Numbered from the stretch's first letter, positions 8,184 to 16,639 are shown. The stretch is 64,000 nt of DNA from Sphingomonadaceae bacterium (GCA_019239915.1 JAFAZF010000036.1:62001-126000); one strand, 5' to 3'. Program-made: numbers and translations. The notes: generated from the sequence alone by a model not told the origin.

Positions 8184-8921
8184 TTAGAGAGCGCCGTCCG
8201 CTGCCAGCGCCGCCCTCGCTTCCTGATAGCGCCGCGCCGGTTTGATCCGCAGCCGCGCTCGTGCCGTGTCGATCGGCTCGGCGAACAGGCGCTCGTAATC
8301 CTCGCCGGCGAGCCAGGCGGCGGCGCGGCCGTTGCGATAGCCTTCCCAGAGCGCGCGCCCCACCTTCAGCGTGTGCGGTCGCGCGATCGCCTTGAGCGCG
8401 ATGCCGATCGCGATCAGCGCCCAGCCCGGGCCGCCGGTCTGCGCATAGGTGAAGGCGACGAGGCAGGCTTCGCCGAGCGGCGCGTTGGCGGCATAGCCGG
8501 TGAGCACGTGCCAGACGTCGTGGGTGTCGCGCTGGCGGCGCCCGAACCACGCATAGGGATGCTCGATCCGCTCGGGATGGACAACACGGCCGACCTCGGC
8601 CAGCCCCTGGGCCGAGAAGCCGGTGGCGCGCAGGAACTCCGCATAGGCCGCGCCGACGCTGCCCGCGCCGAATTCCGCGAGCCACGCCGGATCACCGAAA
8701 CGCTCGGCGAGCTCGACATGCTCGAACGCGATGCGCCCGCCCTCGCGCGTGCGGATGAGGCGATCATAGTTGCGCTGGATGACGCCGCCGTTGAGCGCCT
8801 GCATGATCCGGAACACCTGGGCCGTATCGCCGGCATCCGACAGCAGGCGGAGCAACGCTGGCAGCGCCGTCCGCCAGTCGGCGCGGCGGGCCATCGGCAG
8901 GTCGGCAGCGCGGGAGGCCAT
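8184..8921 (-). CDS. Coq4 family ubiquinone biosynthesis protein
   Basis: 245 residues from the ATG at 8921, which has AAGGA eight bases upstream (a GTG at 8927 is too close to it). The Coq4 signature HDxxH-x11/12-E is present as HDVWHVLTGYAANAPLGE, inside a largely helical protein. Coq4 is required for ubiquinone assembly; its metal-binding HDxxH motif has been linked to C1 decarboxylation/hydroxylation of the quinone ring in eukaryotes and some alphaproteobacteria. It is divergent from a TetR regulator with a palindrome in the 70-base gap, so it is the likely regulated target. ubiA lies elsewhere in the window. Confidence 0.85.
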   Translation of the reverse strand: MASRAADLPMARRADWRTALPALLRLLSDAGDTAQVFRIMQALNGGVIQRNYDRLIRTREGGRIAFEHVELAERFGDPAWLAEFGAGSVGAAYAEFLRATGFSAQGLAEVGRVVHPERIEHPYAWFGRRQRDTHDVWHVLTGYAANAPLGEACLVAFTYAQTGGPGWALIAIGIALKAIARPHTLKVGRALWEGYRNGRAAAWLAGEDYERLFAEPIDTARARLRIKPARRYQEARAALAADGAL

Positions 8922-8936
8922 GTTCACAATCCTTAT

Positions 8937-8964
8937 CTGACAATCTTGATTGTCTGTTTGTCAG
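8937..8964. promoter_or_regulatory. nested palindrome, candidate TetR operator
   Basis: gacaatc-tt-gattgtc (8939-8954) is a perfect 16-base palindrome. It is nested in a wider inverted pair ctgaca (8937-8942) and tgtcag (8959-8964). It lies between the divergent coq4 and TetR genes, 16-30 bases from the coq4 start codon. That is where a TetR dimer would block both promoters. Confidence 0.6.
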
Positions 8965-8992
8965 TTGGCGCGGCATGTGTCAACACGCCGCG

Positions 8993-9559
8993 ATGACCAT
9001 GAGCGCCGAACGCCGCTATGGCGGCCAAAGCCAGGAAGCCCGCATCGCCGAGCGGCGCGAGAAGCTGATGCGCGCCGCACTGGCGCTTTACGGCCGCGTC
9101 GGGCCCGCCGACGCCTCGGTGGCGATGATCTGCGCCGAGGCCGGGCTGACGGCGCGCTACTTTTACGAATCCTTCGCCAACCGCGATGCGCTGTTCCTCG
9201 CGGTGTTCGAGGCGGTATGCGCGCGGCTGCTCGAAGGCGTGCGCGAGCGCGCGAACGGCGACGGCGGCGCGGCACTCGGCGCGCTGTTCACTGCGCTGGC
9301 GGAGCATCCGGGGCTGGCGCGGATGTTCGTAGTCGATCTCCATCACGATTCGGATGAGATCCGCGCGGTCGCGAAGCATTTCGGCGTCGCGCTCGCTGCG
9401 CTGATCGCGCCCGGCGTCGACGATCCGCTGCTCCGCGCCGGCGTGATGGGCGCGACGATGCGGATCGCGCGCGCCTGGATCGAGGCGGACTATGCCGCGC
9501 CGATCGAGACCGTCGCGGCCGCCGCCGCGCGTTTCACGCTGGCCGCCCGCTCCGCCTGA
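8993..9559 (+). CDS. TetR/AcrR family transcriptional regulator
   Basis: About 188 residues from the ATG at 8993 (ATG 8975 or 8999 are alternatives). Residues ~20-65 form the TetR helix-turn-helix: REKLMRAALALYGRVG, then VAMICAEAGLTARYFYESF and ANRDALFLAVFE. The C-terminal ligand-binding domain is diverse and does not reveal the inducer. It is divergent from coq4 with a clear palindrome between them, so it probably represses coq4 and itself. It lies about 120 bases upstream of cfa in the same orientation, so membrane lipid or quinone stress is a reasonable but unproven cue. Confidence 0.88.
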   Translation: MTMSAERRYGGQSQEARIAERREKLMRAALALYGRVGPADASVAMICAEAGLTARYFYESFANRDALFLAVFEAVCARLLEGVRERANGDGGAALGALFTALAEHPGLARMFVVDLHHDSDEIRAVAKHFGVALAALIAPGVDDPLLRAGVMGATMRIARAWIEADYAAPIETVAAAAARFTLAARSA

Positions 9560-9677
9560 TTGGCGCGGACGCCTCGCCCCGCCTGCTCGCCAACATGGAT
9601 TAGCCGCACGTCCGGCACGCCTTGACGCATCCGCCAACCCGCGCGACCTAAGGCCGACAGGCATGAAAGGAGAGGCT

Positions 9678-10919
9678 ATGGACCTGGCCAGCCTGATCGG
9701 TCGCATCGTCAAGCAGGGCTCGCTGACGATCACCGGACCCGGCGGGCGCGTGCGCCGCTTCGGCGATGGCAGCGGCTCGGACATCGCAATCCGCGTCGGC
9801 TCGCACTGGACCGGGCTGCGCATGGCGCTCCGCCCCGATCTCGCCGTCGGTGAAGCCTATATGGACGGCCGCCTCGTGATGGAGCGCGGCACGATCTACG
9901 ATCTGCTGCTGCTCGCGGGGCAGAACCAGTCGCTCGGCTATGGCCACGACAATCGCGCCTGGCCGGTGCGCGTCTGGCGCTGGGTCCATCGTCACCTCAG
10001 CCAGTGGAACGGCCGCGTCGCCGCGCGTCGCAACGTCGCCCGCCATTACGACATCTCGAACGCGCTCTACCGCCGCTTCCTCGATGCCGACATGCAGTAT
10101 AGCTGCGCCTATTTCGCCGACCCTGCGATGACCATCGATCAGGCGCAGGCCGCGAAGAAGGCGCACATCGCCGCCAAGCTCGATCTCCGCCCCGGCGCCC
10201 GCGTGCTCGACATCGGCTGCGGCTGGGGCGGCATGGGTCTCACCCTTGCGGGCGATTGGGGCGCCGACGTCACCGGCGTGACGCTCTCGACCGCGCAGCA
10301 TCTGCTCGCCAACGAGCGTGCGCGGGAGGCCGGCCTCGCCGATCACGCCCGCTTCCAACTCGTCGATTATCGCGACGTCACGGGCAGCTTCGATCGCATC
10401 GTCTCGGTCGGCATGTTCGAGCATGTCGGCGTGCCCAACTACCAAAACTATTTCGACGCGATCGCGCGGCTTCTCGAGGAAGACGGCGTCGCGGTCGTCC
10501 ATGCGATCGGCCGCCACGGCGAGCCGGCGGTCACCAACGCCTGGCTGGCGAAGTACATCTTCCCCGGCGGCTACATCCCCGCGCTTTCGGAGGTGATCCC
10601 GCGCATCGAGCGGGCCGGCCTCTGGATCACCGACATGGAGATCCTCCGGCTGCACTATGCCGAGACGCTGCGGCGGTGGCGCGCGCGCTTCGTCGCGCAG
10701 CAGGAAGCGATCCTCGCCGAATATGACGAACGCTTCTTCCGCATGTTCGAATTCTATCTCGCCGGCGCCGAGGTGGCGTTCCGCGAGGGCGGGCTGATGG
10801 TGTTCCAGCTTCAGCTCGCCAAGCGCATCGATGCGCTACCGATCACGCGCGACTATATGGCCGAAGCCGAACGGTCACGCTCGGGCGGCGCGGGCGCGCT
10901 GCGGCTCGCCGCCGAATAG
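9678..10919 (+). CDS. cfa: cyclopropane-fatty-acyl-phospholipid synthase
   Basis: 413 residues from ATG 9678, chosen for the strong AAAGGAGAGG site; the track ORF extends far upstream without support. A variable N-terminal lipid-binding domain (~1-120) precedes the SAM methyltransferase domain with VLDIGCGWGGMGLTLA (~175) and VSVGMFEHVGVPNY. The latter contains the EHVG element of CFA synthases. The enzyme adds a methylene bridge from S-adenosylmethionine to unsaturated acyl chains of membrane phospholipids, usually in stationary phase or acid stress. It is monocistronic, convergent with glk. Confidence 0.93.
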   Translation: MDLASLIGRIVKQGSLTITGPGGRVRRFGDGSGSDIAIRVGSHWTGLRMALRPDLAVGEAYMDGRLVMERGTIYDLLLLAGQNQSLGYGHDNRAWPVRVWRWVHRHLSQWNGRVAARRNVARHYDISNALYRRFLDADMQYSCAYFADPAMTIDQAQAAKKAHIAAKLDLRPGARVLDIGCGWGGMGLTLAGDWGADVTGVTLSTAQHLLANERAREAGLADHARFQLVDYRDVTGSFDRIVSVGMFEHVGVPNYQNYFDAIARLLEEDGVAVVHAIGRHGEPAVTNAWLAKYIFPGGYIPALSEVIPRIERAGLWITDMEILRLHYAETLRRWRARFVAQQEAILAEYDERFFRMFEFYLAGAEVAFREGGLMVFQLQLAKRIDALPITRDYMAEAERSRSGGAGALRLAAE

Positions 10920-11888
10920 TCATGCCGCCGCCGCGAACGCCGCCGCCGCGCCAAGCAGCCCGGGCTGCGGATGCGTCGCGAGCCGGACCGGGATCGCACC
11001 CATATAGCCGCTGTGCCGCCCCTTGGCGGTGAAGCGCGCGGCAAAGCCGGACGCGCGTAGCGGCGCTATCATGCGCTGGGTCAGGCTGCCGACGAGCACG
11101 ACCCCGGCGGCACCGTGGGCGAGCGCGAGATCGCCGACGACCGCGCCGTAGCTCAGGCAGAAGCGATCGAGCGCGGCGCGCGCGTGCGGATCATCGCCGC
11201 CGAGCGCGGCCGCCCAGAGATCGGCGTCGGCGAGGGGCGCGGCCTTCTGCCCCTCCTCGGCCCGCAGCGCTTCATGGATCGCGACCAGCCCTGCCCCGCA
11301 CACCACGCGCTCGTTCGAAACGCGGCCATGCCGCCGCAGCAGCCGCGCGTGCAGTGCCTGCTCGAATGCGTCGAGCGGCGCGAACGCGGTATGGCCGCCC
11401 TCCGTCTCGATCACCTGCGCGCCGGCAGCGCCGCGCAGCACGATCGCGACGCCGAGCCCGGTGCCGGGGCCGACGATGCTGATCGCGCCGTGGGTCGGCA
11501 GCGGTCCCTCGGGTCCGCAAACCCGCGCGAAATCACCCTCCGGCAGCACCGCAACGGCATGGCCGACCGCGCCGAAATCGTTGATCAGCAGCACCCGCTC
11601 CAACCCGAGCGCTTCGGCGAGCCCGTCCCGCGCGATCCGCCACGGGCTGTTCGTGAAGCTGATCGTCGCGCCGCGCACCGGCCCCGCCACGGCGAAAGCG
11701 GCGGCCTCCGGCAGCGGCCGGCCGAGCCGCTCGCCATAGCAGCGCAGCGCGGCGGCGAGATCGGGATAGTCGTGCGCCGGCAGGCTGACGACGTCGCGCA
11801 GCACCGGCACGCCCCCGCCCAAGCACGCGATCGCGAAGCGCGCATGGGTGCCGCCGATATCGCCGACGACGATGTCGCGTGGCGTCAC
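10920..11888 (-). CDS. glk: glucokinase
   Basis: 322 residues from a GTG at 11888, with TPRDIVVGDIGGTHARFAI right after the start: the phosphate-1 motif GDIGGTHARFA is diagnostic of the bacterial Glk family. The ATP-site pattern SIVGPGTGLGVAI and the glucose-binding ETEGGHTAFAP, with Glu and His, are also present. It phosphorylates glucose to glucose-6-phosphate, feeding the Entner-Doudoroff route usual in sphingomonads. The longer track ORF (to 12518) only reads through the upstream gene in another frame. The start lies 8 bases after the SH3 gene stop, suggesting co-transcription. Confidence 0.93.
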   Translation of the reverse strand: MTPRDIVVGDIGGTHARFAIACLGGGVPVLRDVVSLPAHDYPDLAAALRCYGERLGRPLPEAAAFAVAGPVRGATISFTNSPWRIARDGLAEALGLERVLLINDFGAVGHAVAVLPEGDFARVCGPEGPLPTHGAISIVGPGTGLGVAIVLRGAAGAQVIETEGGHTAFAPLDAFEQALHARLLRRHGRVSNERVVCGAGLVAIHEALRAEEGQKAAPLADADLWAAALGGDDPHARAALDRFCLSYGAVVGDLALAHGAAGVVLVGSLTQRMIAPLRASGFAARFTAKGRHSGYMGAIPVRLATHPQPGLLGAAAAFAAAA

Positions 11889-11896
11889 GCCCGCGC

Positions 11897-12373
11897 TCAG
11901 GGCACCTGTTCGCCGGGATCGACGCCCCAGATGTCCGCGATCTCGACATAGCCGGCGCGGCCGCCGGCATCGAAGTTGCACCAACCGTTGGCGCAATGCG
12001 AAATCCGGCCGACGACGCCCGGCGCCGCCATCCAGGCGACGCGCGACTCGCGATCGGGCGAGACGCGCAGCGGCTTCGGCGCATCCTTGATCATCGCGGT
12101 GCGCTTGTCGCCGAGCAGGTGGACGAGCAGCCAGCCCTCGGCGCCGTCGGGATCCTGCACCTTGCGCCAGCTCTGGTAGATCTCGACGACCTTCAGCGGC
12201 AGCCCGGCGCGCTGATAGAGCCAGGAGGCTGGGAAGTTGCGCCCCGGACCGGTGCGCATCCGCGCCTGGCCGGCGGTGATTGAGGCCCAATAGGGCGGCT
12301 TCTTGGCGACATCGGCCTGCGCGGCACCGGCAAGCCCGATCATCAGGAGCAGTGCTCCCATCACCTTCTGCAT
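11897..12373 (-). CDS. secreted bacterial SH3-domain protein
   Basis: 158 residues from ATG 12373. The N-terminus MQKVMGALLLMIGLAGAAQA is a signal peptide with an Ala-x-Ala site. The mature part holds one or two SH3-like modules: ARMRTGPGRNFPASWLYQRAG with LPLKVVEIYQSWRKVQDPDG and WLLVHLL, then ...GVVGRISHCANGWCNFDAGG. Two cysteines (HCANGWCNF) could form a disulfide. Bacterial SH3 proteins of this layout are periplasmic and often bind peptidoglycan; the precise role is unknown. It is probably the first gene of a two-gene unit with glk. Confidence 0.85.
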   Translation of the reverse strand: MQKVMGALLLMIGLAGAAQADVAKKPPYWASITAGQARMRTGPGRNFPASWLYQRAGLPLKVVEIYQSWRKVQDPDGAEGWLLVHLLGDKRTAMIKDAPKPLRVSPDRESRVAWMAAPGVVGRISHCANGWCNFDAGGRAGYVEIADIWGVDPGEQVP

Positions 12374-12409
12374 CTCGCCGGTCTCCACTCAACACGCCGA
12401 TCGACCGCG

Positions 12410-12478
12410 CTTGTCGAAGGGCCGCTCTTTCTTCACCGCGAAAGAAGAACAGGCTTCGGCGAGCTCGGCCCGAACGGG
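12410..12478. repeat. degenerate palindromic repeat, GTCGAAG class
   Basis: gcttgtcgaagggccgctct and ...caggcttcggcgagctcggcc are recognisable but diverged arms of the CTGAGC/GTCGAAG family, with the usual gttctt/aagaac core. It separates the divergent SH3 gene and hydroxyacid dehydrogenase. Confidence 0.5.
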
Positions 12479-12581
12479 AAGCCCACAGGATCAATTTGCC
12501 CGCCTTAGCGCCAAGCAAAGCGCCGCATCAACCGCGCCCGTGCTTGACGCTGTGGACGGCGCGCGCCTAGCGGGGAGGCGG

Positions 12582-13583
12582 ATGCCGAGCTCGCCCTCCC
12601 GCCCCGCCCGACCGCGCGTCGTCGTGACGCAACGGCTGCCGTGCGACGTCGAGGCGCGCATGGCCGAGCTGTTCGACGTCGCCTTCGCGGCTTCGGAGGA
12701 GGCGCCGTCGCGCGATGCCCTCGCAGCGGCGATGGCGGCGTGCGACGTGCTGGTGCCGACCGTCACCGACGAACTCGACGCCGATCTGATCGCCGCCGCG
12801 CCCGACCGGCTCAAGCTGATCGCGAGCTTCGGCGCCGGCGTCGACCATATCGATCTGAAGGCGGCGCGCACGCGCGGCATCCTCGTCACCAACACTCCGG
12901 GCGTGCTCACCGAAGATACTGCCGACATGACGATCGCGCTGATCGTGTCGGTGGTGCGGCGGCTGGCCGAGGGCGAAAAGCTGGTCCGCGCCGGCCATTG
13001 GAGCGGCTGGAGCCCCTGTTTCATGCTCGGCCATCGGCTCTCCGGCAAGACGATGGGCATAATCGGCATGGGCCGCATCGGCCAGGCGGTCGCCCGCCGC
13101 GCCCGCGCCTTCGGCCTGTCGGTCCGCTATCACAACCGCCGCCGCCTGCCGGAGGTGGTGGAGCAGGAGACCAGCGCGATCTACTCCGCCGACCTCGACG
13201 AGATGCTCGCCGACGTCGACATCGTCTCGATCCATTGCCCGCACACGCCCGAGACGCATCATCTGCTTGGGCGCGAGCGGCTCGAGCTGATCGGCGCGCA
13301 GGGCTATCTGATCAACATCGCGCGTGGCGAGATCGTCGAAGAGGCCGCGCTGATCGACGCGCTCGAGAACGGCGCCATCGCCGGCGCCGGTCTCGACGTG
13401 TTCGAGCATGAGCCCGCGATCGACCGGCGCCTGCTCGCGCTCCAGAATGTCGTATTGCTGCCGCACATGGGTTCGGCGACAGTCGAGGCGCGCAGCGCGA
13501 CCGGTACCAAGGTGATCGCCAACATCCGCGCCTGGGTCGATGGCCACCGCCCGCCCGATCAGGTCATCGAGGGCTGGGCTTAG
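12582..13583 (+). CDS. 2-hydroxyacid dehydrogenase (glyoxylate/hydroxypyruvate reductase-like)
   Basis: 333 residues from ATG 12582, preceded by GGGGAGGCGG. The Rossmann fingerprint is GKTMGIIGMGRIGQAVARRA. The catalytic set of D-isomer-specific 2-hydroxyacid dehydrogenases is present: Arg in LINIARGEIV, Glu in DVFEHEPAI, His in VLLPHMGSATVEAR. It reduces 2-oxoacids such as glyoxylate or hydroxypyruvate with NAD(P)H; the exact substrate cannot be read from sequence. The track ORF begins ~280 bases earlier, through the repeat, without support. Confidence 0.9.
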   Translation: MPSSPSRPARPRVVVTQRLPCDVEARMAELFDVAFAASEEAPSRDALAAAMAACDVLVPTVTDELDADLIAAAPDRLKLIASFGAGVDHIDLKAARTRGILVTNTPGVLTEDTADMTIALIVSVVRRLAEGEKLVRAGHWSGWSPCFMLGHRLSGKTMGIIGMGRIGQAVARRARAFGLSVRYHNRRRLPEVVEQETSAIYSADLDEMLADVDIVSIHCPHTPETHHLLGRERLELIGAQGYLINIARGEIVEEAALIDALENGAIAGAGLDVFEHEPAIDRRLLALQNVVLLPHMGSATVEARSATGTKVIANIRAWVDGHRPPDQVIEGWA

Positions 13584-13629
13584 ACCTCCCGGCGGATCGG
13601 CAGCGCCCGCTTTTGGTGGAGAGTTGCCG

Positions 13630-14010
13630 CTAGCTCCCCTCCCTGGAAGGGAGGGGCTGGGGGTGGGTTGCGGCGCGGGCGATCGCCTCGTTGATAGCCC
13701 CGACCACAGCCGCAAGCGCGTTCCGCACCTCGCTGTTCCAGAACCGCAGGATGATCCATCCGCGTCGCTCGAGTTCAGCGGTGCGGTCCGCGTCCTCATC
13801 GCCGCAAACGCCGTGCTGACCACCATCGACCTCGATGGCGATCTTCAGGCTACGGCAGGCGAAGTCGAGAATGAAGCGATCGACGACGAGCTGCCGGGTG
13901 AAGCGCGGCCGCTGCTGGCAAAGGACGCTCCACAACAAACGTTCCTCGAACGTCGATCCGGAGCGTAGGCAGCGCGCGTTGCTGGTCAGCTCCGGCGGAA
14001 CGCGCTCCAT
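13630..14010 (-). CDS. DUF559 endonuclease-like protein
   Basis: 126 residues. The DUF559 core, related to Vsr/restriction-type nucleases, is clear: FEERLLWSVL, then FTRQLVVDRFILDFACRSLK, IAIEVDGGQH and RGWIILRFWNSEV. The D...ExD arrangement of the PD-(D/E)XK fold is intact. The last ~12 residues (THPQPLPSREGS) and the stop codon come from a palindromic repeat. A second copy of that repeat, in opposite orientation, lies just upstream of the gene, so the ORF sits inside an inverted-repeat-bounded unit. The cellular function of DUF559 proteins is not established. Confidence 0.8.
   Translation of the reverse strand: MERVPPELTSNARCLRSGSTFEERLLWSVLCQQRPRFTRQLVVDRFILDFACRSLKIAIEVDGGQHGVCGDEDADRTAELERRGWIILRFWNSEVRNALAAVVGAINEAIARAATHPQPLPSREGS
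13634..13674. repeat. palindromic repeat, left arm of the DUF559 unit
   Basis: ctcccctccctggaagggag followed by gggctgggggtgggttgcg. It overlaps the 3' end of the DUF559 gene and encodes its C-terminus. It is a near-exact reverse complement (one mismatch in about 37) of the copy at 14039-14079. Confidence 0.85.
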
Positions 14011-14038
14011 CGTCGCAGCCTAGCGAGCGCTCCGAGCG

Positions 14039-14079
14039 CCGCAACCCACCCCCAGCCCCTCCCCTCCAGGGAGGGGAGC
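14039..14079. repeat. palindromic repeat, right arm of the DUF559 unit
   Basis: gcaacccacccccagcccct then cccctccagggaggggagc. It is inverted relative to 13634-13674 and lies 29 bases upstream of the DUF559 start codon. The same motif also appears at 14994-15091, 26397-26491 and twice inside rnr. Confidence 0.85.
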
Positions 14080-14207
14080 TTAAGGTCCGCTAATGGGCGA
14101 AAGCTGTCCTACCAACTACGTCACCCAGGGCTTGACCCGGGGTCCCGCCCACTGCGAATGGCGGCCACCGGGGCGAAAGCTGCCGCCGACAGTTCGCGCG
14201 CAGCTGA

Positions 14208-14909
14208 CTAGCCTAGCCCTGCTATCCACTCCGCGATGAGCGTGCGTCCCGCCGCCACTGCGCTTGGCCCTAGCGCTGCATAATCCCGCCGCAGCGTCGG
14301 CACGTCGGTCCCAGCCTGCGCAACATAGTCTTCGCCCTCCGCAAGCCACACTTCGAAGCGTTCGTCCGTTCCCATCTCGGGATGGCATTGCAGCGCGAGC
14401 AACCGGTCACCCTTGCGAAACGCCTGGTTGGGATAGGCCCGCGTCGAGGCGAGCAGCTCGGCGCCCGCGGGCAGATCGAACGTGTCGCCGTGCCAGTGCA
14501 GCACCGGCACGTCTTCCAGATGCCGCAGCGGCGAGGCGGCACCCGCCTCGTTTATCGCGACCGGCGCGAAGCCGACCTCCTTCACCGGGCCGGGATAGAC
14601 CCGCGCGCCGAGCGCGGCGGCGATCAGCTGCGATCCGAGGCAGACGCCGATCGTCGGCTTGCCCGCCGCGATGCGATGCCGCACCGCTTCGATCTCGGCG
14701 GCGAGCCAAGGGTGGCGATCGGTCTCGTAGACACCCATCGGGCCGCCCATCAGCAGGATGAGGTCTGGCCCCTCGAAATCGATCTTCGCGAAGCTCTGGC
14801 AGCTCACGTCGATCCGCTCGAGCGCATAGCCCGCTGCCTCCACCGGCTCGCGGAAGCCGGCGATGCCTTCGAACGGGGTGTGGCGGATGATGAGGCCGGT
14901 GCGGGTCAT
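14208..14909 (-). CDS. class I glutamine amidotransferase domain protein
   Basis: 233 residues from ATG 14909; the track ORF to 15062 runs through a repeat and is not supported. The triad of class I GATases is visible: Cys in IGVCLGSQLIAAALG, and His and Glu in LALQCHPEMGTDERFE. LILLMGGPMGVYE provides the oxyanion region. As a stand-alone domain of this size it resembles the GMP synthase/YfeJ-type group, which can act on gamma-glutamyl compounds or supply ammonia to a partner. No synthetase partner is adjacent, so the substrate is unknown. Confidence 0.85.
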   Translation of the reverse strand: MTRTGLIIRHTPFEGIAGFREPVEAAGYALERIDVSCQSFAKIDFEGPDLILLMGGPMGVYETDRHPWLAAEIEAVRHRIAAGKPTIGVCLGSQLIAAALGARVYPGPVKEVGFAPVAINEAGAASPLRHLEDVPVLHWHGDTFDLPAGAELLASTRAYPNQAFRKGDRLLALQCHPEMGTDERFEVWLAEGEDYVAQAGTDVPTLRRDYAALGPSAVAAGRTLIAEWIAGLG

Positions 14910-14993
14910 CGGGCGCAGCGTAATGGCGGTAGCGCGCGGACGAAACCGCAGATAATCTTGAGAGCCGGAAAGCCCTCTCCCTACGACCCGTAG

Positions 14994-15091
14994 CCCTCCC
15001 TGGAAGGGAAGGGTTGGCGTGGGTGGATACGCGGCGGAGCGCTTTACATCGAAGCAACCCACCCCCGGCCCCTCCCTTCCAGGGAGGGGAG
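14994..15091. repeat. palindromic repeat pair (CCCTCCCTGGAAGGG class)
   Basis: ccctccctggaagggaaggg (with ttggcgtgggtgg) and the mirrored gcaacccacccccggcccct (with cccttccagggagggg) flank a 30-base centre between the GATase gene and the nitronate monooxygenase gene. The right half ends 9 bases from the latter's stop codon. Confidence 0.8.
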
Positions 15092-15099
15092 ATGCGGGT

Positions 15100-16509
15100 T
15101 CAGTCCCCCGTCAGGATGCGATCGACGAGCTGCTTTGTGGTCGGCACGAAGCCGTTGGAATAGAAGGGGTCCTGCTTGAAGCGATAGGCGGCGTGGCCGG
15201 CGAACATCAAATTGTGGTCGATGTCGCCGCCATGCGCGATCTCCTGCAGCGTCTTCTGGATGCAGAAGCTGCGCGGATCGGCCAGCCGGCCGGTCGAGTT
15301 GGTCTCGCTGTCCGCCCAGGATGAGAACTGGCACTGGCTGAGGCAGCCCATGCAGTCGGCTTGATCGCGGCGAATGATCTTCGTCTCCTCCGGCGTGACG
15401 AAGACGAGCGTGTTGTCGGGCGTCTTGAGGCCGACGGTGTAGCCCTGCCCCACCCATTCGCGCGCGCGGATGAGGTCGCCCTTGGTCACCCAGAAGCTCT
15501 TGCCCTTCACGCCAACGTCGAGCTGATACTGGTGGTCCCCCGCCGCTTGCGTCGAGAACGGCACCTGCCGCTCGGAACGCGCCTCGAGGTTGCGCAGGAA
15601 GTCGTTGCGCACCGCGCTCGAATAGAAGCCGGTCGGCGAGAAGCGGTGCAGGAGCACGTCGCCCTCGTTCAACTCGGTCAGTCGCTGCTTCCACGCCTCC
15701 GGGATCGGGCTCTCCTGCGTGAGCAGCGGCCGCGTGCCGAACTGGAAGGCGATGCTGCCGAGCTCGACATTGTCGATCCAGTCGTCCCACTCGCGCAGGA
15801 ACCAGACGTTGCCCGCCATCACGATCGGCGTCGAATCGGGGATGCCGCCCTCGCGCATCGTCTCGCGCAGCGCCTTCACGCGCGGATAGGGATCCTCGGG
15901 GACCAGCGGATCTTCGGCGTTGGAAAGACCGTTATGGCCGCCCGCCTTCCACGGATCCTCGTAGACCACCGCCGCGAGCCACTCCGCCGCCTTCGAATAG
16001 GCGCGCTTCCACAGCGCCCGGAACGCGCGCGCGGAGCTGATGATCGGCAGGTAGCTGACCTCGTGCGAGGCGGCGATCTCGGACAGCCGATAGGGCATGC
16101 CGGCGCCGCAGGTGACGCCCGCGACGAGCCCCTTGGTGCGTTCGAGCACGCCCTGCAGCACCTGCTGCGCGCCGCCCATCTCCCACAGCACGTTGATGTT
16201 GATCGCGCCCCTGCCGCCGGCGATCTCGTAGGCGCGCTTGACCTGCTCGACCGCGCCGTCGATCGCGTAGCGGATCAGTTCCTCGTGGCGCTCGCGCCGG
16301 GTCAGCGCGTGGTAGACCTGCGGGACGATCTTGCCCTCGGGATCGTAGCTGTCGGCATTGACCGCCGAGACGGTGCCGATGCCGCCCGCAGCCGCCCAGG
16401 CGCCCGAGCTCGCATGATTGGTGGCGGACACGCCCTTGCCGCCTTCGACCAGCGGCCACACCTCGCGTCCGCCATAGAATATCGGCCGCAGACCCTTGAA
16501 CACCAGCAT
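15100..16509 (-). CDS. nitronate monooxygenase family flavoprotein
   Basis: 469 residues from ATG 16509 (track start 16683 is upstream of any plausible site). MLVFKGLRPIFYGGREVWPL and SATNHASSGAWAAAGGIGTV resemble the NMO/2-nitropropane dioxygenase TIM barrel; VAGVTCGAGMPYRL and ELGSIAFQFGTRPL are further barrel segments that bind FMN. It is longer than classic NMOs (~320-380) and carries a Cys-rich insertion, QADCMGCLSQCQFSSW with a later Cys in RSFCIQK, that could bind an Fe-S cluster or zinc. Family members oxidise nitronates or act as FMN oxidoreductases; the substrate here is undetermined. Confidence 0.82.
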   Translation of the reverse strand: MLVFKGLRPIFYGGREVWPLVEGGKGVSATNHASSGAWAAAGGIGTVSAVNADSYDPEGKIVPQVYHALTRRERHEELIRYAIDGAVEQVKRAYEIAGGRGAININVLWEMGGAQQVLQGVLERTKGLVAGVTCGAGMPYRLSEIAASHEVSYLPIISSARAFRALWKRAYSKAAEWLAAVVYEDPWKAGGHNGLSNAEDPLVPEDPYPRVKALRETMREGGIPDSTPIVMAGNVWFLREWDDWIDNVELGSIAFQFGTRPLLTQESPIPEAWKQRLTELNEGDVLLHRFSPTGFYSSAVRNDFLRNLEARSERQVPFSTQAAGDHQYQLDVGVKGKSFWVTKGDLIRAREWVGQGYTVGLKTPDNTLVFVTPEETKIIRRDQADCMGCLSQCQFSSWADSETNSTGRLADPRSFCIQKTLQEIAHGGDIDHNLMFAGHAAYRFKQDPFYSNGFVPTTKQLVDRILTGD

Positions 16510-16639
16510 CTCCACACGGAAATCCGCGCGCTCATAGCAGAGCCGCAAAAACTTGCATGAAGAAACTGTAATGTTTGCAGTGAGGTTTCCGTCCTCGCCT
16601 CCCGGTCGGTTCCGTTCATCCTGAGCGAACGGATTTCTT

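Noticed and set aside
11889-12518. N-terminal extension of the glucokinase ORF
   Set aside because: It only reads through the SH3 gene in a different frame; the GTG at 11888 directly precedes the conserved Glk start.
14910-15062. Extended start of the GATase ORF
   Set aside because: The extension is translated repeat sequence and has no conserved residues; ATG 14909 starts the conserved part.
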